64,000 nucleotides of DNA from Clostridioides difficile. Lineage in GTDB: Bacteria > Bacillota > Clostridia > Peptostreptococcales > Peptostreptococcaceae. Under the pieces are notes generated by a model. It saw nothing but the letters and a program-made list of their open reading frames with translations. It searched no databases and was not told the origin of the DNA. The DNA is taken from assembly GCA_012955965.1 (NCBI GenBank), contig JABBZI010000004.1, forward strand, positions 122,497 through 186,496, in the 5' to 3' direction. A program made the translations under genes and the position numbers. Positions 41,672 to 53,300 of this stretch are shown here, piece by piece; position 1 is the stretch's first letter, and every line of letters begins with the position of its first letter.

Positions 41672-42898
41672 CTAAACTCTTTCAGCATATTTTTCAGCTA
41701 TTCTTATAATTAATTTAGTAGCTTTCTCCATAGAGCTAACTGGTATACATTCATTTTTACCATGGAAGTTTAATCCCCCAGTAAATATATTTGGACAAGG
41801 TAATCCATTAAAAGATAATCTTGCACCATCAGTACCACCTCTTACAGGAACTAGACGTGGCTTTATACCTAATTCTTCCATAGCATCTTTAGCTATATCA
41901 ACTATGAACATAACTGGCTCAATCTTTTCTTTCATGTTGTAATAAGAATCTTTTAAGTCTAATTCCACTCTATTGTTATATTTCTTATTTATTTTTTCTA
42001 TATTTTCTATCATAATAGACTTTCTCTGTTCAAATTTTTCTCTACAGTGGTCTCTAATAATATAAGCCATACTTACATTTTCAACATTACCACCTATAGA
42101 ATTTAGATGCCAAAAACCTTCATATCCCTCTGTTGTCTCTGGTCTTTCATCTGCTGGAAACATTTCTGATATTTCAGAAGCTATATGTATAGCATTTACC
42201 ATTTTATTTTTAGCTGACCCTGGATGAACATTTCTACCATGTATAGTAATAGTTGCATTTGCTGCATTGAAGTTTTCACATTCAAGCTCTCCAACTATTC
42301 CTCCATCTAAAGTATATGCATATTTTGCTCCAAATTTCTCAACATCAAATAAATCAGCACCTCTACCAATTTCTTCATCAGGTGTAAATCCTATTTTTAT
42401 ATCTCCATGTTTAATTTCTGGATGGTTTATTAAGTATTCTATTGCAGTTACTATCTCAGCTATACCAGCCTTATCATCAGAACCAAGTAAAGTCGTTCCA
42501 TCAGTAACTATTAAATCATCTCCCTTAAATTCTTCTAACTCTGGAGAATCACTTATATACGTAACAACATTTAACTCCTCATTTAAAACGATATCTTTTC
42601 CATCATAGTTTTCTATTATTCTTGGTTTAATATCTTTTCCACTAATATCTTCAATTGTATCTAAATGTGATATGAACCCTATAGTGTCCACACCATCAGT
42701 GTTTCCCTTTAAAGTAGCCATTATATAACTATTTTCATCTAAACTTACATCATCAATACCCATTGATTTTAGCTCTTCAACTATATACTTAGCTAAAACT
42801 CTTTGACCTTCTGAAGATGGACAATTTTCACATTGAGAATTGGATGTTGTATCAAATGATACATATTTTAAAAATCTTTCTACTACTTTTTGTTTCAC
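41672..42898 (-). CDS. pepT: Peptidase T (tripeptide aminopeptidase)
   Basis: A 408-residue M20B tripeptidase that frees the N-terminal residue of tripeptides in the cytoplasm. The di-zinc site motifs are TIGFISHLDTIEDISGKD, LLGSDDKAGIAEIVTAIEYL, IGFTPDEEIGRGAD, YTLDGG and a C-terminal GGLNFHGKNECIPVSSM. VRGGTDGARLSFNGLPCPN is the substrate region. The first codon is GTG at 42898, with GAGGG 7 bases upstream. It is monocistronic. Peptide use suits an amino-acid-fermenting organism. Confidence 0.94.
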   Translation of the reverse strand: MKQKVVERFLKYVSFDTTSNSQCENCPSSEGQRVLAKYIVEELKSMGIDDVSLDENSYIMATLKGNTDGVDTIGFISHLDTIEDISGKDIKPRIIENYDGKDIVLNEELNVVTYISDSPELEEFKGDDLIVTDGTTLLGSDDKAGIAEIVTAIEYLINHPEIKHGDIKIGFTPDEEIGRGADLFDVEKFGAKYAYTLDGGIVGELECENFNAANATITIHGRNVHPGSAKNKMVNAIHIASEISEMFPADERPETTEGYEGFWHLNSIGGNVENVSMAYIIRDHCREKFEQRKSIMIENIEKINKKYNNRVELDLKDSYYNMKEKIEPVMFIVDIAKDAMEELGIKPRLVPVRGGTDGARLSFNGLPCPNIFTGGLNFHGKNECIPVSSMEKATKLIIRIAEKYAERV

Positions 42899-42987
42899 GT
42901 ATATACCCTCTTTCTTATACTATTAATGAAATTTTTTATTTATTAGTGAATAAAATTTTATTTAAAAAAAGCTCTAAGTTATTATAA

Positions 42988-44040
42988 TTAAAAAATATCC
43001 ACCTTCTTAAGTATATCATGCATACATACTAAACCCAAACAAAAAATTACGCCAATTATTCCTTTTACTTGGATTCCAATAAAAATTGCAGCAAGTGTAG
43101 CAAGTGGATTTAATCCAACATTTACCGATACTAGTTTAGGTTCTAATATTTCTCTAATTAAAGATAAGATAAAAAATATTATAGTCATACTTATAGCTAT
43201 AAAATAATTTTTTATAAGAAAATAGTAAACGATTACTGGAAGGTATATTGTTATAATGCCTAGAAATGGAATTAAATCCATTAAAGCTCCCACAAATCCT
43301 ACTATCAAACCATATTTCAATCCAAATAAAGCAAAACTTCCCCAGATTGCAAAAAAGGTTATAGCCATTAGTATTGTATAAGCCCTTATATATCCAACTA
43401 GCGAAAGACCAGCTTCTTTTTTTACATTTTTTACTTTCTTTCTTACATCAATAGTGAACATATTATAAAAGCTATTTTCAATTTTATCTAAATCTTTTGC
43501 TATAAAATATGTGGCAATAAACAAAGTAATTATAAATATTATAATATAGGGAATAGAAGTAGCTAATCCAAGTATACTTGTAAGAAGATTTTTTGTAATT
43601 TGCATCACTTCACCACTAAATTTATTCACTAATTGTTCTACATCAAAGTTAGCTATTTCTTGAAAGGTTTTCATAAAGTCATTTATTTTATTTAAGAAAT
43701 ACATAATGGTATTGCTTATATCTTCAGGATTAGCAGATATATTATTTAAAAATCCCATTAGTTCTTTTACTGAATTTATTACTATTATTGTAGTAACTGT
43801 ACTAACTATGGCAACTGCAAGAAAACTTAGAACCAATGTAGATACACCTTTGTTTATGTTAAATTTATTTTCTAGCTTTTGTGATATAGGATTAATCATA
43901 AGTGCTATTATACCACCTAAAAAAAATGGAGCTATGTATGGAAAAGCTTTATAAAGAAAAATAAATAACAATGTATATATACAAAAAAAGATGGTATTAT
44001 TTTTTAATTTATATAAAAAATTGTTTTCTAGTATACTCAT
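42988..44040 (-). CDS. AI-2E family transporter-like membrane protein
   Basis: A 350-residue polytopic protein of the AI-2E (PerM/YtvI) family. Seven or eight hydrophobic segments flank a soluble central part (about residues 70-150). The conserved C-terminal block GFVGALMDLIPFLGIITIYL followed by SLIREILEPKLVSVNVGLNP is diagnostic. The proposed quorum-signal export function holds for a few members only, while others act as ion antiporters or are uncharacterised. AAAGGAG lies before the ATG. There is no operon partner of obvious function. Confidence 0.85.
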   Translation of the reverse strand: MSILENNFLYKLKNNTIFFCIYTLLFIFLYKAFPYIAPFFLGGIIALMINPISQKLENKFNINKGVSTLVLSFLAVAIVSTVTTIIVINSVKELMGFLNNISANPEDISNTIMYFLNKINDFMKTFQEIANFDVEQLVNKFSGEVMQITKNLLTSILGLATSIPYIIIFIITLFIATYFIAKDLDKIENSFYNMFTIDVRKKVKNVKKEAGLSLVGYIRAYTILMAITFFAIWGSFALFGLKYGLIVGFVGALMDLIPFLGIITIYLPVIVYYFLIKNYFIAISMTIIFFILSLIREILEPKLVSVNVGLNPLATLAAIFIGIQVKGIIGVIFCLGLVCMHDILKKVDIF

Positions 44041-44109
44041 TTTTAAAATCTCCTTTCATCTAATTTATATTTTTATTTTGTCCATTTCATACTAGTTTTA
44101 TTTGAATAT

Positions 44110-44163
44110 AAAATAAAAATAAGTGCATACAATATAAAATTTAACTTTTACATTACATGCACT
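44110..44163 (-). terminator. Terminator of the CNNM/CBS gene
   Basis: AGTGCATACAAT (44122-44133) and ATTACATGCACT (44152-44163) pair as a 12-bp stem with one mismatch or bulge. The minus-strand tail is TATTTTTATTTTAT. Confidence 0.75.
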
Positions 44164-44190
44164 CATAATAAGTTTAAGAACATTATTACA

Positions 44191-45444
44191 TTATGTATAT
44201 ATTCTTATTTTTTTAATTCTATTTTTTTCTATACTTTCTATACAGAATCTTATATTATCGACTTCGATTACTTCATTCTCTTCTGGCAATCTGCTCAAGT
44301 GTCCAATTATAAATCCACCTATAGAATCAAATTCTTCAGATTCTAGGTTCACACCAATGAGTTCATTAACATCACCAATTTTAGTACTTCCATCTACAAT
44401 ATACTCATCTTCTTTTATAACTTGTATTTCATCTTCTTCCTCATCATATTCATCCTCTATGTCACCAACAATCACTTCTACTAAATCTTCTATAGTTAGA
44501 AGTCCAGATGTTCCACCATACTCATCTACAACTATAGCCATTTGACTTTTTTCAAGCTTCATCTCTTCAAGAAGTTGTGTTATTTTTTTGAATTCATATG
44601 TGAAAAAAGGCTCTCTCATATAGTTTTTGATATCAAATGACTCTATTTCCTCATCTGATAAAAATATAATATCTTTTATATTAAGTATTCCTACAATATC
44701 ATCTATAGTCTCTTCATACACAGGCATTCTACTCAATTTCTCTGTTTTAAATACCTGTATTATCTCATCGTAACTATCTTCCATATCTATAGCTACCATA
44801 TCTATTCTTTGTATCATTGCATTTTTTGCTTGCATATCTCCAAATTCAAATACATTGTTTATGATTTCTCTTTCTTCCATTTCAAGGACGCCTTCTTCAT
44901 GACTTACATTTACCATAGTTTTTAATTCTTCTTCAGTTATGAATGATTTGGCTCCCTTATTTGTTATACCAAATAATTTAAATATAACACTCGTGATTAT
45001 GTTAAATACCCATACTATTGGTCTTAATATAAATATAATTGCTTTTATAGGTTTGGATACTAATAGAGAAACCTTTTCTGAATTACTTGCTGCTATGGTC
45101 TTTGGAGTAATTTCACCAAATATTAATACTAACACTGTCATCACAGCTGTAGCAAGTGCCACTCCTTTTTCTCCCATTAATCCTATAAATAAAGATGTTG
45201 ATATGGATGTCGCTGCTATATTTACAACGTTATTTCCAACCAATATAGAACTCAAAAGTTTATTTGGATTTTCTATTAATGAACTTACTAACTTAGCTCC
45301 TTTAACTCCTTCATCTTGCATATATCTGATTCTGATTTTACTCAATGACATTAAAGCCGTTTCAGATGCTGAGAAAAATGCAGACCCCATAAGTAATACT
45401 ATTAAAAATATAATCTGAATCAAATTATTGGGCGATTCCAACAC
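44191..45444 (-). CDS. Hemolysin-family (CNNM/CorC-type) membrane protein with CBS domains
   Basis: A 417-residue protein with an N-terminal CNNM/DUF21 membrane domain of four hydrophobic segments (AFFSASETALMSLSKIRIRY is the family signature). Two CBS domains follow (around residues 205-320, with MVAIDMEDSYDEIIQVFK and MAIVVDEYGGTSGLLTIEDL). A C-terminal CorC/HlyC domain comes last (EDEYIVDGSTKIGDVNELIG). Relatives export or regulate Mg2+. The hemolysin name is historical. The first codons are GTG-TTG at 45444, with AGGAG upstream. It lies 129 bases downstream of sbcC. Confidence 0.88.
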   Translation of the reverse strand: MLESPNNLIQIIFLIVLLMGSAFFSASETALMSLSKIRIRYMQDEGVKGAKLVSSLIENPNKLLSSILVGNNVVNIAATSISTSLFIGLMGEKGVALATAVMTVLVLIFGEITPKTIAASNSEKVSLLVSKPIKAIIFILRPIVWVFNIITSVIFKLFGITNKGAKSFITEEELKTMVNVSHEEGVLEMEEREIINNVFEFGDMQAKNAMIQRIDMVAIDMEDSYDEIIQVFKTEKLSRMPVYEETIDDIVGILNIKDIIFLSDEEIESFDIKNYMREPFFTYEFKKITQLLEEMKLEKSQMAIVVDEYGGTSGLLTIEDLVEVIVGDIEDEYDEEEDEIQVIKEDEYIVDGSTKIGDVNELIGVNLESEEFDSIGGFIIGHLSRLPEENEVIEVDNIRFCIESIEKNRIKKIRIYT

Positions 45445-45573
45445 TTACCACACTCCTAATTACATGTTTTTATATTAATATTAATTATAAATAACTTTAA
45501 TATTAGTTTTAATTATATCACAATTATATATTTTTTGGAAATATTAGATAATATATTCAATTAACATATGTTT

Positions 45574-48500
45574 CTAACTATATTCAATTTTAACTTGTGA
45601 ACCTACTCCAGCCTCACTAGATGAAACTAATAACTTAACAGGAACTCTATTTTTAAGTTCCTCGACATGACTTATTATACCCACACTTAGATTATTACTA
45701 TGCAACCTTTCCAATGATTCTATAACAATTTCTAAAAGTTCACTGTCTAGCGAACCAAATCCTTCATCTAAAAAGAAGAATTCTAGTGGTGCACTTCCCT
45801 TTAATTGTATCTGAGATGAAAGAGCAAGTGCCAGTGATAGAGAAGTTAAGAATGTCTCTCCACCAGATAGAGTGTCAATACTTCGTCTTTCTCCTCCATT
45901 AAAATTATCTCTCATTACAAAATTCAATGTTGAATCAATTTCAAGTGCATATCTTCCTTTTGTTATTCTTTCTAATCTTTTTGATGCTTCCAAAGCAATA
46001 TATTTTAATTGATTTGTAGAAACATATTCTACAAATTTATTTCCTTGTACACATTTATCTAGTTCCTCTAATAAGTCTACATTGTGCTCAACTACTTTAA
46101 GTTCTTTATTAAATTCATTTATCTTATCTAAAGAGTCTTTTAATGTTACTAGCTTATTTTGATTGGCTCCAATATCTTTTGATATATTACCTATTTCAAC
46201 TTTTAGATTATAAATCTCGTCTTTTAATTGCTCAAAGTATTCCTTCTTTACAGTCCTTCCATTTAATTTTTCTTTTGATGATTTTATTTTAAATATCAAT
46301 AATTTTTGTTCTTCTTCATATTCTAATATCTCTTCAATTAATTTTTTTATTTCATCGCCATCTAACAAAGCTCTTTTTACTGCATATATACTTTCAAATT
46401 TATTTTCTGCTAATAATCCATTTAATATTACTTTTTGTTCTTTATATTGCTCTCCAGCTGTTTTAAGTCTACCATCTATATTGTGTTTTTCAGCAATATT
46501 TTTTTCATACTCTAATCTTTGCTCTTCTAATTTTTTTCTACTTGATTCTTCTTGTTCTAATATCTTACATATATTTTCTTCAACATTATGTAAAAGATTT
46601 TTAGCCAAATCACCCTTAGTTATGTTAATAACCTCTTTATACTTATTTTCTCTATGCACTTTTTTTTCTACATATAATTCTCTAGCTCTTATTAACTCTA
46701 TCTCTATCTCATGTAGTTTACTTTGATTTTCTCTTATTTTAAGGTCTAATGAATCTCTATTTTTTAATAATTTGGAGTATCCAGTGCTTAATAATTCTAA
46801 TTTTTTTTCATTTTCTCTTATTTCTTCTACCTTTGATGATAGATTAGAAACTTTAGTAATCGTCTTTAATCCTATATACTCCTGTTTTAGTTTTTTACAT
46901 TTATTTTCTAGACTTTCTATCTCTGTATTTAAGTCTCTCGTTAATTTCTTATAGTTATTCAAACTTTCTTTTATTTTTAGTTCTTCTTTTTCAACTTTAT
47001 TCTTTTCTTCTTTAACTAATGTTATCTTATTTTCGGTATCTTCTTTTTCTTTCTCCCATTCTTGAATGTTAGATTTAAGCAAAGCAAGTTTTCTTTGTTC
47101 ATCATCAAGCTTTTTTAATAATTGACTAGATGGAATATCACCTAGTTTTCCTTTTACATCTTCCAATTCTTTAGTTTTCATTTTTTCTACAGATAAATAT
47201 CCACTTACTTTAGCATTTAATTCCTCTATACTGCGTCTTATACTTAATTTCTCTTTTTCCTGTTTCTCTAGTTTTTCTTTGACAAAAGCTATATTTTCAT
47301 CATATTTAGTTATGTTATGATTTTCATGATGTTTTGACCCACAAACTGGGCATGGCGTATTTTCTTTTAATTCACGTCTAAGTTCTGATGCTAAATTTAA
47401 ATATTTTAGCTCTTCTAGCTCTTTTTCTAAGTCTTCTCTATTTTTTCTATTATTTTCAAGCTTCTCATTTAGCAAATTTATTTCTCTTTCAGTATTAAAT
47501 TTACTTTCTAGTACTATTTTTAATTCATCTTGTATACTATTCTTCTTAATTTCATTTTCTTTAGTATTATTTGCTTTATTTCTTAATTCAGTTACATATT
47601 CAGATTTTAAAAGCAAATCTGCACTCTTACCAGGACATTTTCTAAGAAGAACATCTAAGTGAAGAGATAAATTTTCTAAATTACGTTTTGTATCGTTTTT
47701 ATCTTTATCGATATACCTTACTTTTAAATTTATTTCTTCTGTGTCTTTGAGTATTTCTTCTAGTTTATTTATTTTTTGATTCTTCTCTTCTAATACCTTA
47801 TTATAATCTTTTTCATATTCATATGCTAAAAATATTTTTTGCTTTAATTCAGCACTTATATTTACTTTATCAATTTTTCCTTCAACTTCTTTTATAGACT
47901 TAATAACTGCATCTTTTCTAGATTCAGCCTCTTGTTTTACTTTCTCTAATTCTACTTTATTCTTATTTAAATTAACGCCATGTTCTTTTAACTCTTTTAA
48001 CTCTTTATCTAGTAAAACTAACTCTTCTTCTAGTTTTATTGCCTGTTGTAATCTTATTTTTTCTTCACTTAATTTAGGAACTTCTTCATTTTTAATTCTA
48101 CTTATTTTTTCATATCTATTTTTTATGACCTCAAGTTCCTGATTTAATATAACTAATTTCTTTTCTAAATTATTCACAGTAAAGCTATCTTCATTTATTT
48201 TTTTTTCTAAATTTTGTACAGAACCTATGTATGGGTCTACTTTTCTTGCATTATTATCGTTTTCTACAACAGCAGTCTTTTCTTTTATCTCATTGCTTTT
48301 TAAATTAAGTTCATTTTTTCTAATCTCATTTTTCTCTAGTTTTAATTGTTCTTCATATACTGCCTTACTCTCTTCATAAGATTTCTGAGCCAAATCTAAA
48401 GCTTTGTTTTTCTCTTTTTCTATTTGTTTTAATTCTATTAATTCTTGATTTATATTGTTGTATACTTCTTCTGTAATTCCATCATATTGGCTTAATTTTG

Positions 48501-49101
48501 ATTTTAAATCTTTTAAATTTTGTAAATGTAGATTTTTTCTCTTTTTTACTTTTTCTCCAAGACTTCTTCCATATTTCTCAAGATTGAAAATTCTCTCTAA
48601 CATATCTCTTCTATCTGCACGTGACAATCTCAGAAACTCATTAAATTTATCTTGTGGCAAAACTACTGACCTAGTAAAATCATTAGCTGTTAGCCCTACA
48701 ACTTGAGCTACCTTTTCATTTACTTCCACAACCTTATCAGCTAAGACATTTTTAGTATTGTCATTCAATATCTCTATTAATCTAGCATTAGAAGTCTTTG
48801 TTCCTGTTTTGCTTCTAGCAATAGTTCTATCTACAATATATCTTCTTCTAGTATTTTTACTTCCTATCTCAAATTCATATGATATAATTGCCTTATCACA
48901 TACACTATTTATATATTCTTTTGTATTTCTGGATATATTTCCATACATAGCAATGGTTATTGCATCTAAAATTGTAGATTTTCCACTTCCAGTAGTTCCA
49001 AATATCCCAAACAAACCTCTTTCAATTAGCTTTTCAAAGTCTATAACTTGTTTATCAATGTAACTATTAAGTCCTGTAACTTCTAACCTAATTGGTCTCA
49101 T
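45574..49101 (-). CDS. sbcC: Exonuclease SbcC (Rad50-like ATPase)
   Basis: A 1175-residue SMC/Rad50-type ATPase, partner of SbcD in cutting hairpins and protein-blocked DNA ends. Walker A is FGIFGTTGSGKSTILDAI with Lys41. Very long coiled coils flank a central zinc-hook motif TPCPVCGSKHHENH. The C-terminal signature TLSGGETFLTSLSLALALSS and Walker B EFFFLDEGFGSLD complete the head. I start it at the ATG at 49101 (MRPIRLEVTGLNSY), which overlaps sbcD by 14 bases. The frame open to a GTG at 49122 adds seven unlikely residues. It is the last gene of the repair block. Confidence 0.95.
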   Translation of the reverse strand: MRPIRLEVTGLNSYIDKQVIDFEKLIERGLFGIFGTTGSGKSTILDAITIAMYGNISRNTKEYINSVCDKAIISYEFEIGSKNTRRRYIVDRTIARSKTGTKTSNARLIEILNDNTKNVLADKVVEVNEKVAQVVGLTANDFTRSVVLPQDKFNEFLRLSRADRRDMLERIFNLEKYGRSLGEKVKKRKNLHLQNLKDLKSKLSQYDGITEEVYNNINQELIELKQIEKEKNKALDLAQKSYEESKAVYEEQLKLEKNEIRKNELNLKSNEIKEKTAVVENDNNARKVDPYIGSVQNLEKKINEDSFTVNNLEKKLVILNQELEVIKNRYEKISRIKNEEVPKLSEEKIRLQQAIKLEEELVLLDKELKELKEHGVNLNKNKVELEKVKQEAESRKDAVIKSIKEVEGKIDKVNISAELKQKIFLAYEYEKDYNKVLEEKNQKINKLEEILKDTEEINLKVRYIDKDKNDTKRNLENLSLHLDVLLRKCPGKSADLLLKSEYVTELRNKANNTKENEIKKNSIQDELKIVLESKFNTEREINLLNEKLENNRKNREDLEKELEELKYLNLASELRRELKENTPCPVCGSKHHENHNITKYDENIAFVKEKLEKQEKEKLSIRRSIEELNAKVSGYLSVEKMKTKELEDVKGKLGDIPSSQLLKKLDDEQRKLALLKSNIQEWEKEKEDTENKITLVKEEKNKVEKEELKIKESLNNYKKLTRDLNTEIESLENKCKKLKQEYIGLKTITKVSNLSSKVEEIRENEKKLELLSTGYSKLLKNRDSLDLKIRENQSKLHEIEIELIRARELYVEKKVHRENKYKEVINITKGDLAKNLLHNVEENICKILEQEESSRKKLEEQRLEYEKNIAEKHNIDGRLKTAGEQYKEQKVILNGLLAENKFESIYAVKRALLDGDEIKKLIEEILEYEEEQKLLIFKIKSSKEKLNGRTVKKEYFEQLKDEIYNLKVEIGNISKDIGANQNKLVTLKDSLDKINEFNKELKVVEHNVDLLEELDKCVQGNKFVEYVSTNQLKYIALEASKRLERITKGRYALEIDSTLNFVMRDNFNGGERRSIDTLSGGETFLTSLSLALALSSQIQLKGSAPLEFFFLDEGFGSLDSELLEIVIESLERLHSNNLSVGIISHVEELKNRVPVKLLVSSSEAGVGSQVKIEYS

Positions 49102-50299
49102 CTGCTGATTCACCCTCTTCACTTATTATATCTAGAAACAAATCCATAAGTTCCCCTTTTGGCTCTACACCTCTACTAAAAGAATAAAATTCTTTAAATA
49201 ACTCTGCCATAGACTTTTCCTTTATATCTACACTTTCTTGTTCATAACAAGATGTTATTATTGGTTTTATTTCTATTATGTCTTTTAATAATTCCTTCAT
49301 TTTTTTTATTTCATTCTGTGATATTATCTCATCAGTATTTATTTCGAAGTATGACCAAATTTCTCTATCTTGATTTTGCTCACATATCTCTAAGGCTTCT
49401 TCTATTCCATTACATTTAAATACTTCTATAGGTTTATAATTATTAAAGTATACTTCTTCAATTACTGGTTTTTCACCAGCCTTTATATCCACTATGTATG
49501 CACCTTTAGTATATGCTCTTTCATCTTTACTATATTGAAGTGGAGAACCTGAATAGTATGCATTTAAACGTTCAGAAGCTTTTTGTTGTTTGTGCAAATG
49601 TCCTAATGCAGTATATTGAGCTTTTTCTGGTAAGTCTTTTCTTTCAACCAAAAAGCTTCCCCCTAGTTGTATTGGTCTTTCTGATTCAGTACTCTCTCCA
49701 CCTATTACAAATATATGTGATACTGCTATATTTATAGTATCACTTCTAAAATTTTCTTCTAGATTTTTAAATATATCTCCTACCTTTTCAGAATAAGTTT
49801 TTTGTTTTTCCAAATCATCTTCACTTGAAAAAACTTCATTCAATCTTTTCTCACTTGGATAAGGTAGTGTAGCAATTACGACACTTTCACCATTTATATT
49901 TAGAGTTGTGCATCCTTGTACTGCATCTGTTATTTCAAAGCTTTTATACTTAGCTTTTGTTGTAGCACTTGATGGATAACCAAATATAAGTATTCCTTGT
50001 TCATGTGCTAAAGGTGTTATTGCAGAAAGTCTCTCTGGATTATCATGATTTCCTGAAATTATTAATACACACCTTTGCCCATTATTAGCAAGTTTTGAAA
50101 CAGTTTGATAAAATAGTTTTTCTGCTTGTGCTGGAGGATTAGAAGTATCATATATATCTCCAGCAATTACAACCATATCTATTTCATTTGATTCTACTAT
50201 TTCTATAAATTCCTCACAAAATTTTGCTTGTTCTTCAATTCTAGAATGGCCCTCTAGGGATTTCCCTAGATGCCAATCTGATGTATGAATAAATCTCAT
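49088..50299 (-). CDS. sbcD: Exonuclease SbcD (Mre11-like nuclease)
   Basis: A 403-residue double-strand break nuclease of the Mre11 family. The metallophosphoesterase motifs are MRFIHTSDWHLGKSLEGHSR, VIAGDIYDTSNPP, LIISGNHDNPERLSA, VSHIFVIGG and YTALGHLHKQQ. A capping domain completes the normal length. AAGGGG precedes the ATG. It follows addA by 44 bases and overlaps sbcC, so all four genes are likely expressed together. Confidence 0.95.
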   Translation of the reverse strand: MRFIHTSDWHLGKSLEGHSRIEEQAKFCEEFIEIVESNEIDMVVIAGDIYDTSNPPAQAEKLFYQTVSKLANNGQRCVLIISGNHDNPERLSAITPLAHEQGILIFGYPSSATTKAKYKSFEITDAVQGCTTLNINGESVVIATLPYPSEKRLNEVFSSEDDLEKQKTYSEKVGDIFKNLEENFRSDTINIAVSHIFVIGGESTESERPIQLGGSFLVERKDLPEKAQYTALGHLHKQQKASERLNAYYSGSPLQYSKDERAYTKGAYIVDIKAGEKPVIEEVYFNNYKPIEVFKCNGIEEALEICEQNQDREIWSYFEINTDEIISQNEIKKMKELLKDIIEIKPIITSCYEQESVDIKEKSMAELFKEFYSFSRGVEPKGELMDLFLDIISEEGESADETN

Positions 50300-50343
50300 C
50301 TTTTCCCCTTCCTCTATCTTTATATTTAATTTTCATAAAAGAA

Positions 50344-53300
50344 CTAATAACAAACAGCTTCATCAATGCCAAATAAATATATACATTTTTCTTTTACTGA
50401 CTTTCCAGTTAAAGCTTCAATAACATCTGCATATAAATCTAATTGTTTTTTATATTTCTCTATTATTTGATTTATATTTTCTTCATTTACAAAGTCTGTT
50501 TTATAATCAACTAAAACTATTTGATTATCTTCTTCAAAATAAGCATCAACTATACCTCTTAACATGACACTTTCTTTATCATAGAGTTTTTTATCATCAT
50601 TTTTTATTAATTCTTCATAAATATAGATATCTTTCATATTCACTTGTGCATAAATTGATTTTTCTCTATTTATAAGTTCAGCATTCAACATCCTTTTCCC
50701 TATATTAGAGTCAAAAAATTTATATATTTTATATGGATTTACTATACTAGCCTGTTTTTCTGTTATTACACCTTTTGAAATAAGTCCTTGTATTTGTACC
50801 TTTATATCATTTACACTATTTACTTTTTTTAAATCCAAAACTTCCATAACTAAATGGACTATAGTACCTCTTTCTGCTCCATTAATCTTTTCTCTTTCTT
50901 CGTCATTTTGAATAAATAGAGGTTTTTTTAGTATTGCTTTTTGTTCAAATATAGTATTTATTAACTCTTCCTCATAATTGTTTTGTATTTTTTTTATTTC
51001 TGTAACAGATATACTAGCAGGTTTTCTTGTGCTAAACTCATACGGATATACATAATTTAATTTTCCTTCTATTTCAGTATAATAATTGCTATCAGGATTA
51101 TCTACATCTATTTTTTCAAGGATTTCTTCAATACTTTCATTTTCTTCATTAGTTTTTCTTTCTATTAGGACATCATTCTTGTTCCACAATCTGCCATACC
51201 ATTTCGAATTATGGTCAACATTAAATACTGAATCTAAACCTACATCTTCCAATAAATTAGATAAGTCTTTATGTTTTAATACACAAGGCATTATCCAGTC
51301 CAGAAAATTTTTACCTTTTAATATCTCATATTGCGATATTGTATCTAAACCTTCAATTCCATTAGCCCATCTCTTTATACTATCTTGTATATTTCTAGTA
51401 GAACCTGTTATAATCAACTTTTCTTTTGCTCTTGTAAATGCAACATATAAAACTCTCATCTCTTCTGATAAATTTTCTATATTTATTTTACTTTTTAATG
51501 CTTCCTTAGCTATACTTGGAAAAGATATTCTTCTCTCGTAATCCACAAACTGAGGTCCATACCCTAAATTATGATGATATAAAATACTCTTTTTAAAGTC
51601 TTGAGTATTGAAGTTTTTACCCATTGCAGAACATATAACTACTGGAAATTCTAATCCTTTACTTTTATGAATACTCATTATTCTAACAACATTTGCATTT
51701 TCTCCAAGTGTCTTTGCACTTCCCATATCAGAACTAGATTTTTTTAACTTTTCTATAAAATTTACAAAGTTGAATATGCCTTTAAAGCTAGTATCTTCAA
51801 ATTGTTTTGCTCTCTCAAACAATACTTTTAAATTAGCTTGTCTTTGACTTCCACCTGGTAATGCTCCAACATAAGCATAATACCCAGTCTTTGTATACAA
51901 ATACCAGATAAATTCGTCTGTACTCATATACATCGACTTTTCTTTAAAGTCTCTTAATTTAACAAAAAAATCTTTGCTTTTACTTATACATTCTTTACTT
52001 GGTATAAACTCAGATTTATTTTCATTTTGAGAATCAGTAAACTCATCATAGTCTGATGTACTCTCTAGAACTTCATAAAAAGTCTTATCTTTATTCTGAA
52101 TTCTAATATCAATCAAATCTTCTGGTGTAAATCCAAATATAGGAGATTTTAATACAGATATAAGTGGTATATCTTGTATTGGATTATCTATTATCTGAAG
52201 TAATGATAATATTGTTTTTATTTCAATTGTGTCGAAATATCCCACTCCAACATCAGCATATGTTGGTATATCCATATTCATCAATTCATCTGCAAACACT
52301 GGAGCCCAGGCTGATGTAGCTCTTAAAAGAATAACTATATCTCTAAACTCCACAGGTCTATATCCGTCAATTCCCTTATCGTAGATTTTTTGCATTTTTC
52401 CATATTCATTAACTTTCATTAAATCTTTGATAATCTTTCCAACCATTCTAGCCTCAAGTTGTATATTATCTAATTTTTCTTCTTCTTCTAATTCATTGTC
52501 TTCAGTATTAGCACTATCGTCTTTATTATTTATAGCATCATCATCAAGTTTATTATCTTTTTGTATAAGATGTATTTCTGTTGCTCCACCAATAATAGAG
52601 CTTTCATCTGTATCCAATTTAAAGTCAGCGCCCAAATTGAGCCTTTCTTTTTCTGTATATTCAATTTCTCCAATATTTTCATTCATTATATTTTCAAATA
52701 TATAATTTACAGCATTTACAACTTCTTCTCTACTTCTAAAGTTTTTATAAAGCATTATTTTTCTATGGGAGCTTCCCTTTTTGTCATTATAATTATTGTA
52801 TTTTTGTAAAAATAATTCCGGCTTTGCTTGTCTAAATCTATATATACTCTGCTTTACATCACCAACCATAAATCTATTTGGTGTTTCTACATTAGCCACA
52901 GCTTTAAGCAATACTTCTTGCACTAGATTACTATCTTGATATTCATCTATAAATATCTCATAGAACTTCTTTCTATATCCTATTGATATATCAGAAGGTA
53001 CAATATTACCTTCTTCATCCACATTTGTTAGTATATTTAAAGCAAAATGCTCTATATCATTAAAATCTATTATTCCTTTTTCACTTTTCTTATTGCTATA
53101 TTCTTCTTCAAATCTCAGTACAATATTAGATATCGGCTTGACTATATTATAAAGATATTTTATTTCTTCTTTAATAGAGTCATTATCTTTATTGAATGTA
53201 GAATTTACTATACTTTCTAAAGACTTTTTAGCCTTGTCTCTCATAGTCTTTGCTTTTTCTTTTGATTCTTTTATATATGAAGGGGCATCTTTTGGGATTC

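Noticed and set aside
51086..51541. 151-codon plus frame opposite addA
   Set aside because: It is antisense to a conserved helicase region and rich in Ser, Phe and Leu, as expected from AT-rich reverse frames.
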